Assembly (NCBI GenBank): GCA_020062665.1
Contig: JAGUVW010000083.1
Coordinates: 1-64,000 of the forward strand
Direction: 5' to 3'
From: Pseudomonadales bacterium
GTDB lineage: Bacteria > Pseudomonadota > Gammaproteobacteria > Pseudomonadales > Ketobacteraceae
Length of the DNA stretch: 64,000 nt
A model generated the notes under the pieces. That model ran no database searches. It saw only the letters and a program-made list of their open reading frames with translations, and had not been told where the DNA came from. Positions 27,147 through 33,566 of the stretch are shown here, in pieces (within the stretch, counting starts at the first letter, position 1; each line of letters opens with the position of its first letter). The position numbers and the translations under genes were made by a program.

Positions 27147-27272
27147 CTCCAACGCCAAGTTAACCGGCAGAACGGAGCCGGCTTGCCGGCGGAGTGGTTT
27201 GCAACGGGGCGTACAATTTTGCGCAGCAAAATGCCCCGTTGCAAACTGTCCGCGTTGAACGCCTGGTTAGGC
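27147..27272 (-). other. attC site
   Basis: Left arm CTCCAAC-GCC-AAGTT-AACC; right arm CGTT-G-AACGC-CTG-GTTAGGC, with a perfect GTTRRRY box at 27266-27272. GTT-AAC pairs across the site with one extra base on the right arm. The centre holds long secondary hairpins (TTTGCAACGGGGC pairing with GCCCCGTTGCAAA). Confidence 0.75.
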
Positions 27273-27313
27273 GGCTACTACACGCAACAAACTAGAAGAC
27301 CAATTGATTATTA

Positions 27314-27754
27314 TTAGAGTATTTCAACCTCGTGTTCGTCTGCGGCGTGTCCACATCGCCCAGGGGGGAAAGTGTTGTCGACACGAGTGAAGCAAATTCC
27401 AGTTCCTTGGCCGTTGTAGGCGCCACAAGGGCATCCGGGAACCTTGCACTTACCTCGCCTAGACTTATCGGGCGGACCAAACGGAGGGCCATCTCGTTCA
27501 ATGACCGCCCCGGCTGAGTTTGCGAGAATGTATGGTTCTAGATCGGCAACCTGCCGAATTCGGGCCTCGCACTTTTCAGCGAAACTTGTGGCCGAACACG
27601 TAGAACGCTGGTTTCGGAATGGGTTTAAGACGTTACCGCCGCGGGAAACGTATACCACTCGGCCATGTACGTCTCTGCCAAGTACCAGTCGCTCCTGACC
27701 GCGATTTGTGCGGTAGATCCAACCGGGTTCAATTTCATTGATAGCGATTGGCAT
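27314..27754 (-). CDS. hypothetical protein with C-terminal Cys/His cluster
   Basis: 146-aa protein. The N-terminal ~50 residues are a small beta domain (IEPGWIYRTNRGQERLVLGR). The C-terminal ~45 residues contain CKVPGCPCGAYNG, a further Cys and CGHAADEH, a likely zinc-binding cluster. I do not recognise the family; nucleic-acid or protein binding is possible. It is a cassette gene bounded by attC sites at 27147 and 27820. Confidence 0.65.
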   Translation of the reverse strand: MPIAINEIEPGWIYRTNRGQERLVLGRDVHGRVVYVSRGGNVLNPFRNQRSTCSATSFAEKCEARIRQVADLEPYILANSAGAVIERDGPPFGPPDKSRRGKCKVPGCPCGAYNGQGTGICFTRVDNTFPPGRCGHAADEHEVEIL

Positions 27755-27819
27755 TTGATCTCCTTTTGTTTAATTAAGACATTGTGGTGTACCGCCCGGC
27801 TTACGGCGAAGATTGTGCC

Positions 27820-27945
27820 GCCTAACGCCTGCCTCAGCGTGTTGAGTGGAGAACGCGAAGCGTGCGTAACGTACCTGAACAGCGCATACAATGAGCGCAG
27901 CGAATGCGCTGATTCAGGGCAATCCGCTGCAGGCACTTGTTAGCC
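27820..27945 (-). other. attC site
   Basis: Left arm GCCTAAC-GCC-TGCCT-CAGCG, with a perfect RYYYAAC box; right arm CGCTG-C-AGGCA-CTT-GTTAGCC. The 5-nt and 5-nt blocks pair perfectly with one extra C on the right arm. It begins 15 bp after the stop of the rhodanese gene. This is the clearest attC of the array. Confidence 0.8.
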
Positions 27946-27960
27946 ACAACCCTTTCTGAA

Positions 27961-28320
27961 CTATTTTTCATCTTTTGTCGCAAGGTAAGCTTTAAGGCCG
28001 CCATCTATAGAGCTGACATTAGTGTAACCAAGTGCTAGTAATTCTTCCGCAGCTAGTGAACCGCGATTACCCGCATTGCAGTAACAGATAACTGGAGTAG
28101 CTTTATCTGGAACTGCTGATGCAATTTTATCTGCCAAGGCACCAATAGAAATATTTATTGCACCGGATACATTCGATTTTTCATGTTCATCTGATTCACG
28201 AACATCTATGACTACTGAACCAGAAGCTAAATTCGCATCTACATATGCTGGATTTAGCTGAGTAACTTTGGCTTTGGCTTCTGTGGCTCTACGCAGAAAT
28301 TCTTCGTCTTGGTGATCCAT
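27961..28320 (-). CDS. rhodanese-like domain protein
   Basis: 119-aa single-domain rhodanese. The active-site loop CNAGNR (C81-R86) keeps the catalytic cysteine, and the CH2A-type motif VVIDVRESDEHEKSNVSGA is present. It could transfer sulfur from thiosulfate or polysulfide, or bind oxyanions. Cassette gene, starting 48 bp from the attC at 28368. Confidence 0.88.
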   Translation of the reverse strand: MDHQDEEFLRRATEAKAKVTQLNPAYVDANLASGSVVIDVRESDEHEKSNVSGAINISIGALADKIASAVPDKATPVICYCNAGNRGSLAAEELLALGYTNVSSIDGGLKAYLATKDEK

Positions 28321-28367
28321 TTCTTCCTCCGATAGCTTTCTAAGTGGCGATGTCTATATCTATAAGG

Positions 28368-28449
28368 GCTAACGCCGTGGTTTGGGGCGGCTGGAGCATA
28401 GTGTAAGCCGTCCCAGCCGCGAAGCGGCGGCCAACACCACCTTGTTAGC
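28368..28449 (-). other. attC site
   Basis: Left arm GCTAAC-GCC-GTGGT-TTGG; right arm CCAA-C-ACCAC-CTT-GTTAGC. Both paired blocks match perfectly with one extra C on the right arm, and an 82-bp total length is typical. GTTAGC overlaps the TAA stop of the 174-aa cassette gene. Confidence 0.8.
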
Positions 28450-28969
28450 TGTTCGACGCTTGATCATAACTAACTATTTTTTTAGATAGTGATTCACGAG
28501 TAGTAGCATCAGGAACAAGTAGATTTATCAAATCATCTGGAACTTCAAACCAGAATTCAACAAAAGACCAACTTGACTTATCATTTTTGTTCAACGGATT
28601 AATTGAATTGGATAAAAAATGGAATCTCGTGACATTCTTATGTCTTGTTGTCTGCAAAGACATATTTTCCAAACGTAACGTTTTAGTTGGCACATCACAA
28701 GCCGCTCGTCCAGATAATATTTCCAACGTGCCAGACAACTTTCCGATTCCAGAGCTTTCTCCAATTTTGACAATTTCAATGAAGTCATGCCCGCTTGGCA
28801 TAATTTTTATATGTGGACCGCCTTCAGTATAGACAATACTTTCTTCGTTCTTCCTGAAATTGGAAATTGCCCAACCGAAATTTGAAGACCTAAGCACAGG
28901 TCGAATACAAACTTCATGCTCGTTACCATCTATTAGAACTTTACCATTAACTCTTGGCATGAATCGCAT
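28445..28969 (-). CDS. hypothetical cassette protein
   Basis: 174-aa soluble protein with no signal peptide, mostly beta strands (VNGKVLIDGNEHEVCIRPVL, GPHIKIMPSGHDFIEIVKIG) followed by a short helical end. I do not recognise the family. The gene is AT-rich. The stop lies inside the attC at 28368-28449 and the start is 18 bp from a half attC at 28987. Confidence 0.65.
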   Translation of the reverse strand: MRFMPRVNGKVLIDGNEHEVCIRPVLRSSNFGWAISNFRKNEESIVYTEGGPHIKIMPSGHDFIEIVKIGESSGIGKLSGTLEILSGRAACDVPTKTLRLENMSLQTTRHKNVTRFHFLSNSINPLNKNDKSSWSFVEFWFEVPDDLINLLVPDATTRESLSKKIVSYDQASNS

Positions 28970-28986
28970 AAATATACAATCCGGAC

Positions 28987-29006
28987 GGCTAACAGTTTAT
29001 TCAACG
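28987..29006 (-). other. half attC marking the right edge of the array
   Basis: GGCTAAC-AGT-TTATT-CAACG has the same spacing as the left arms of the other sites, but no complementary right arm follows within the next ~130 bp. It is probably the surviving end of the attC of a lost upstream cassette. A diverged attI is a less likely alternative. Confidence 0.45.
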
Positions 29007-29112
29007 AACCCAAGTTCGCATTTTCCAAATTTCTGTCTCGATCTAGAAATATATCAGCACTGGGAATCCATTAGTGGCAATTATTATAAACGCCACGCTC
29101 CCAGCCCCCCAT

Positions 29113-29330
29113 CCCTCGCGTCTCGGCCCCCTTCCCTCGCGTCCTGGCCCCCTTCCCACGCGTCCCGGACCCCTTCCCTCGCGTCTCGGCCCCCTTCCCA
29201 CGCGACTCGGACCCCTTCCCACGCGATTCGGACCCCTTCCCACGCGCCTCGGACCCCTTCCCACGCGTCTCGGACCCCTTCCCACGCGTCTCGGACCCCT
29301 TCCCACGCGTCCCGGCCCCCTTCCCACGCC
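29113..29330. repeat. 21-bp minisatellite, about 10 units
   Basis: A tandem repeat of a 21-bp unit like ACGCGTCTCGGACCCCTTCCC, with small substitutions between copies. Because 21 is divisible by three, both strands stay open over long stretches and produce heptapeptide repeats; I regard these as by-products, not genes. It lies between the half attC and the terminator of the VOC gene. Confidence 0.9.
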
Positions 29331-29334
29331 CCCA

Positions 29335-29366
29335 GAAACAAAAAAAGGCGGCTATTTCAGCCGCCC
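29335..29366 (-). terminator. intrinsic terminator of VOC gene
   Basis: The minus strand has GGCGGCT-GAAAT-AGCCGCC followed by a run of seven or more T residues. It lies 14 bp beyond the stop of the VOC gene at 29380 and faces the cassette array. Confidence 0.85.
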
Positions 29367-29379
29367 CTCCGTCTCCCTG

Positions 29380-29784
29380 TCACCCCGGCACTGCCGCCGG
29401 ATCCATCCAGAATGCCTCCCACACGTGGCCATCCGGGTCGGCCAGCGCCCGGCTGTACATGAACCCGTGATCCTGCGCGGGATTGATGTCGGCGGTGCCG
29501 CCATTGCCGGCGACGAGCTTGTTCATGCCGTCCACCTCGGCGCGGCTGTCCAGGGATATGGCCAGCATGACCTCGCTGGCCGTGGCGGGCGGGATCGGCC
29601 GGCTGGTGAAGGTTTTCCACTTGGCGTGGGTGAGCAGCATGACGTGGATGGCGTCGCTCCATACCATGCAGGCGGCGGTTTCGTCGGTGAAATGCGGGTT
29701 GTTCTTGAAACCGATGGCGGTATAGAAGGCCATGGATTTGGCCAGGTTGGCGACGGGCAGGTTCACGAAGATCATGCGGGGCAT
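29380..29784 (-). CDS. VOC family (glyoxalase/bleomycin resistance-like) protein
   Basis: 134-aa VOC protein (MIFVNLPVANLAKSMAFYTA at the start, ALADPDGHVWEAFWMDP at the end). It resembles the lactoylglutathione-lyase-like subfamily of unknown substrate. It has AAGGAG before the ATG, a clear terminator downstream and a TGTCGA-N17-CGACTA promoter upstream like that of the VOC gene at 20449. Confidence 0.9.
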   Translation of the reverse strand: MPRMIFVNLPVANLAKSMAFYTAIGFKNNPHFTDETAACMVWSDAIHVMLLTHAKWKTFTSRPIPPATASEVMLAISLDSRAEVDGMNKLVAGNGGTADINPAQDHGFMYSRALADPDGHVWEAFWMDPAAVPG

Positions 29785-29835
29785 TGCGGGTTCTCCTTGG
29801 GGTGTGTGGGCGCCGTGTCAGGCACTGTCCTGTAG

Positions 29836-29864
29836 TAGTCGAATGCCATCATGGGAATTCGACA
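29836..29864 (-). promoter_or_regulatory. ECF42-like promoter upstream of VOC gene
   Basis: The minus strand reads TGTCGA (29864-29859), a 17-bp spacer and CGACTA (29841-29836), 52 bp before the VOC start. Hexamers and spacing are identical to the promoter at 20880-20908, while the spacer sequences differ, so the match is not simple duplication. Confidence 0.6.
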
Positions 29865-29957
29865 GGGGTGTGACAACGATTTCCGTGGGCCGGTTGCCAG
29901 CGGGTTCGCCACAATGGTACTTTCGTACCACTAACAACAATAACTTGGGGAATCCTT

Positions 29958-32096
29958 ATGGCCCGCCTGCACGGAAGCCTGCTCGCCGCCGGTTGCGCCC
30001 TGGTGCTGAATGTCGCCCAGGCCGCCAACCCGCTTTCCATCGGCACCAAAACCTTACATCTGGATACGCAGCGCAGCGACCCGGCGTTTTTCGATGCCAG
30101 CGGGCGCGAGGTGATCTTTCACGGCTGGAACGTGTCGGGCTCGGTGAAGCTGGCCAGCCGGGGTTTCAAGCCGTTCGACAATACCGCCGATGCCGAGCGC
30201 GCCTTTGGCCTGATGCGGCAGTACACCGGGGCGAACCTGGTGCGTTTCACCCTGGGCTGGGAGGGCACGCATCCGCAGGTGGATACTCTGGACACGGCCT
30301 ATCTGGATGCCATTGCCGAGCAGGTGAAGGCCGCCATCGCCGAGGGCATGTTTGTGTTCCTGGATTACCACACGGATCTGTATTCCCGCCATCTGTTCGG
30401 CCCCACTGATCTGCACACGGGCAACGGTGCGCCGCGCTGGATCATTGAGGGCGGCGATTATCCGCAGGCGGGCTGCGGTGTGCTGTGTTTCAGCTGGAGC
30501 ATGAATACGATTCTGAATGGCCGCGTGCGGGCGGGTTATCGCAATTTCTGGGACAACGCGCCGGTGTACACGCTGGCGGGCGAGCGCCGGGTGCAGGATG
30601 AATTCCTCTGGCAGTTGCGGGAATCGCTGTTGTATCTGAAAGACAAGTTCAGTGCGGATGAGTGGCATTTCATTCTGGGCGTGCAGCCATTCAACGAGCC
30701 CACCTATGGCCGTGGCCATGTGGACCGGGCGGATGAGTTCGACAACGACAAACTGTGGCCTTTCTATCGCAAGGTGCGGGCCGTGATGGATGAAACCGGC
30801 TGGCAGCAGCAGTGGGTGTACGCCGAACCGCTGGTGTTCTGGCATACCAATGCGGGCTTTTTCACGCCGCCCACCGGTGGGCACTATCTGCGGGATATTC
30901 CCGAATCCGGTTATGTGTTCGCGCCCCATTTTTACGACGCGGCGCGCATGGGTGTGAGCAATTTCAACCGGGTGGAGAACGCGGACTATTTCCCCGATAT
31001 CGATTATGTGCGCGATGAAACGCGGTTTTTGCAGATGCCGGTGGTGATCGGCGAGTTCGGCATGTGGCTGCATGATCAGAATGGCGGCGCGAAGGATTAT
31101 GCGCGCATCGTGAATGCAACGTATCAGGCGATGGAGGCCAGTGATGTGGAGCGCGCGGGCAAGGCTGGGCGACTGGATAGACGCTTGGATTTCTACACGC
31201 TCACGGTGTCGGGCACGCAGTGGCATTGGGATATTTACAAGGATCAGCATCACGAGCTACGCAACGGCAATCCCGCGCTGGTGATGCAGAAGGGCGATGG
31301 CTGGAACGACGAGGATTTTTCCGCCATCAAGGGTGATCAGTTGACGGTGGGTGCGGATATTGTGTCGCGGATTTATCCGCGCGCGGTGCAGGGGCGGCTG
31401 GTGAATTTCTTCTATCATCCGCTGGCCAAGGATGGTGCCGGCAAGGTGATGGACTGGGCTGCCATCGACACCCATGGCCAGCGTCTGTTTGCGAATGTGC
31501 CGTTCGCGCTGGTGACCTGGCAGGGCACCCATTCGGATCTGCCGACCGAGATTTTCATTCCGCCGCAGTTTGCCGCGCAGGATATTCGCGTGATTACCCG
31601 GCAGGGTGTGTGGCAGGCGGGGGATGTGAGTTCCTCCATTGCATTGCTGGAAGATCGCGGTGCCGGTGGTGGCCATGTGCTGCAGGTGTCTGCGGATTCT
31701 GCTGCGGAAGCGGATCTGCATTTTGCGCTGATTGTGCTGGGCGCGCAGGACATTCCCGCGCAATTATCCGGCTGGCTGGCAGCGGATATCGATGCATTGC
31801 GGCATCCAGTGTTCCTCACCGGGCGGATGGCGAATCCCAATTATGTGGAAGATCCGCAGCAGGATTACGCAGTAGAGGTGCAGGCGAAGACACTGCAGTT
31901 TCTGGTGCTGCGGCAGGTGACGCTGAACTGGCAGAGTGATGCGCCGGTGACAGTGTTTCGCAATGGCAAGCGGGTGATGGAGGGCGCCGCCAGCGGGAAG
32001 CAGGCGTTCTTCTCGCTGGTGGGGCGCGGGGATCAGTTTCGCATTTGTCAGCAGACGCAGGCGGATGCCTGCAGCCGGGTGCTGACGTTCCATTAA
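29958..32096 (+). CDS. secreted glycoside hydrolase family 5 (endoglycoceramidase-like)
   Basis: 712-aa exported enzyme with a signal peptide (residues 1-22, ending AQA). The GH5 (beta/alpha)8 barrel occupies about residues 30-440, with acid/base E247 in FNEPTYG and nucleophile E366 in VVIGEFGMW. The early HGWNVSGSVK motif recalls endoglycoceramidase-type GH5 proteins. The C-terminal ~250 residues form beta-rich accessory domains. The product may act on glycolipids or glycans outside the cytoplasm; the exact substrate is inferred. Confidence 0.85.
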   Translation: MARLHGSLLAAGCALVLNVAQAANPLSIGTKTLHLDTQRSDPAFFDASGREVIFHGWNVSGSVKLASRGFKPFDNTADAERAFGLMRQYTGANLVRFTLGWEGTHPQVDTLDTAYLDAIAEQVKAAIAEGMFVFLDYHTDLYSRHLFGPTDLHTGNGAPRWIIEGGDYPQAGCGVLCFSWSMNTILNGRVRAGYRNFWDNAPVYTLAGERRVQDEFLWQLRESLLYLKDKFSADEWHFILGVQPFNEPTYGRGHVDRADEFDNDKLWPFYRKVRAVMDETGWQQQWVYAEPLVFWHTNAGFFTPPTGGHYLRDIPESGYVFAPHFYDAARMGVSNFNRVENADYFPDIDYVRDETRFLQMPVVIGEFGMWLHDQNGGAKDYARIVNATYQAMEASDVERAGKAGRLDRRLDFYTLTVSGTQWHWDIYKDQHHELRNGNPALVMQKGDGWNDEDFSAIKGDQLTVGADIVSRIYPRAVQGRLVNFFYHPLAKDGAGKVMDWAAIDTHGQRLFANVPFALVTWQGTHSDLPTEIFIPPQFAAQDIRVITRQGVWQAGDVSSSIALLEDRGAGGGHVLQVSADSAAEADLHFALIVLGAQDIPAQLSGWLAADIDALRHPVFLTGRMANPNYVEDPQQDYAVEVQAKTLQFLVLRQVTLNWQSDAPVTVFRNGKRVMEGAASGKQAFFSLVGRGDQFRICQQTQADACSRVLTFH

Positions 32097-32121
32097 ACGC
32101 GCGTGGGCATTGCAGGGCTGG

Positions 32122-32862
32122 TTAGCTCTTCCAGCCCTCCACTTTCACGCACAAGCCTTTGGCAATGATGTTGGCGCCCGGTGCCGGCAGGTTGGGCTGG
32201 TTCTCAACCGACACCCACAGATATTCCGAATCGGCAATCAGCGTCCACTCTTCCTTGGTGAGGGATGTTTCGATGTGTTTTTCCACTTTCAGCGTGCCCA
32301 GGCTGCTGACGCGGCCATCGGTGCGCGATACCGCCCACAACTGCAGATACTGGTTTTCCTGAAGCTGGGGTTTTTGCAGCATATCCAGCGTCAACTGCCG
32401 GTTGGGTTGGGTGAGGGTGACCACCATGGTCGGCTGCTCGGCATTATCGTTCAGCACGGCCACGTAATTGATGGTGGTGGCGGCTGCAACGGTGGGCGCG
32501 GGTGCCGGGCCGGGTTTGACGAGCAGGAAGCCCAGCGCCAGAGTGAGCGTCAGCGCAAAGGCCGACAGGTATTTGTAGAAGTTGAGGCGGCTCATCAAGC
32601 TGGCCACGACAGGATCTTTCACACCGTTGATAGCGTTCTCGATGGCTTTCCAGGTAGCAGCTTTGGGCTGCACTTCCTGCGTGTTGTGATGCAAGGGCTG
32701 CATTTTCGACTCCCATTGACGCACCCGGCGGGCCAGTGTGACATTGGCGCGCATCAGGGCTTCCATGCGTTTGCGGGCAGGCCCGCGCAGTGTGCCGGCC
32801 ACATAGTTCGACGCCAACATGTCCTGCAATTGGGGATTCTGGTATCTCAGGGGTTCAGACAT
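32122..32862 (-). CDS. RskA-family anti-sigma factor
   Basis: 246-aa single-pass membrane protein. A short N-terminal zinc-free anti-sigma region (QDMLASNYVAGTLRGPARKR) precedes a transmembrane helix near residues 115-135 (YLSAFALTLTLALGFLLV). The C-terminal periplasmic domain (YLQLWAVSRTDGRVSSLGTL) is the RskA/anti-sigma-K type. ATG 32862 overlaps the sigma gene by 16 nt, so the pair is coupled. It holds the upstream sigma factor inactive until a signal arrives. Confidence 0.9.
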   Translation of the reverse strand: MSEPLRYQNPQLQDMLASNYVAGTLRGPARKRMEALMRANVTLARRVRQWESKMQPLHHNTQEVQPKAATWKAIENAINGVKDPVVASLMSRLNFYKYLSAFALTLTLALGFLLVKPGPAPAPTVAAATTINYVAVLNDNAEQPTMVVTLTQPNRQLTLDMLQKPQLQENQYLQLWAVSRTDGRVSSLGTLKVEKHIETSLTKEEWTLIADSEYLWVSVENQPNLPAPGANIIAKGLCVKVEGWKS

Positions 32863-33449
32863 TGTGCCAACCTCGCCAGGCCGCGCTTGAGCCAGGATTT
32901 GATGGTATTCACGGGTTGCGCCACGTGCACCGCGATATCTTCCCGACTGTAACCGTAGTAGTAAGCCATCAGGATGGCATTGCGGTTTGCAACATCCAGC
33001 ACATCCAGACAACGCTGGAGCTGGCTGCCGACTTCACCCTGCAGCAATCCTTTGATCGGGGACGCGACAACGTTCTCGCCCAATATGTCCTGCACCATTT
33101 CATATTGGTCGCGGCGGCGCTGTTCCCGTTGTTCCATCCGTAATTTGTCCAGCGCGCGATAACGCAGCAGTGATGTCATCCAGGTCATGGGTTCGCTTTG
33201 ATCGCGACGATATTCACCGGCGTTGTGCCAGATCTGCAGAAAGGTTTCCTGCAGCACATCGTTACTCAGATCGTTGTCCCACAGAATTTTCATGGCGATG
33301 CCATTCAGGCGGGAGCCCACGGTGTCGTACAGTTTCCGCAATGCTTTCTGGTCTTTCAGGGCAATCCGTGCCAATAGATGTGCGAGCTGGTCGGCCAATT
33401 CCACGGACTTGTCCGTGTGATCGGTTGCCGTCGTTGGAGGAGTTGCCAT
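32847..33449 (-). CDS. ECF RNA polymerase sigma factor
   Basis: 200-aa ECF sigma factor. Region 2 (ALRKLYDTVGSRLNGIAMKI, DVLQETFLQIWHNAGEYR) and region 4 (ILMAYYYGYSREDIAVHVA, TIKSWLKRGLARL) are clear. ATG 33449 has a GAGGTG ribosome-binding site. It is coupled to the anti-sigma gene downstream; a large lipoprotein gene lies upstream on the same strand. Confidence 0.92.
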   Translation of the reverse strand: MATPPTTATDHTDKSVELADQLAHLLARIALKDQKALRKLYDTVGSRLNGIAMKILWDNDLSNDVLQETFLQIWHNAGEYRRDQSEPMTWMTSLLRYRALDKLRMEQREQRRRDQYEMVQDILGENVVASPIKGLLQGEVGSQLQRCLDVLDVANRNAILMAYYYGYSREDIAVHVAQPVNTIKSWLKRGLARLAQCLNP

Positions 33450-33566
33450 ATTCACCTCGGCCTGGCTTTTTTTCAGGAGAGTGGGAGTATTCCACATTTG
33501 GCTGGCAGGTGACACCCGTTCGCCTGGGCTGCAGGTTCATGGGTGCCACTCGCTAGCGGCCACTCG

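Larger units (their letters stand above)
22018..29006 (-). mobile_element. integron gene-cassette array without integrase (CALIN)
   Basis: Nine leftward gene units, visibly AT-richer than the flanks. Five units end in a clear attC-like palindrome (starts at 28368, 27820, 27147, 25897 and 24971), one in a probable site (23438) and one in a weak site (24043). Each upstream site ends only 8-66 bp before the next start codon, as in promoterless cassettes. In every clear site the extra unpaired base lies on the arm next to the stop codon, so all cassettes face left. No tyrosine recombinase is in the window and the right edge is a half site. Borders are approximate: no attC was found after the leftmost unit or after the GFA gene. 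Confidence 0.75.

Noticed and set aside
22018-29006. CRISPR array as explanation for the repeated palindromes
   Set aside because: The palindromes differ in sequence and length, are spaced by whole genes and share structure rather than identity, which fits attC and not CRISPR repeats.
28860-29835. Plus-strand open frames over the 21-bp repeat
   Set aside because: They exist because the repeat length is a multiple of three; they have heptapeptide composition, run antisense to the VOC gene and have no ribosome-binding site.
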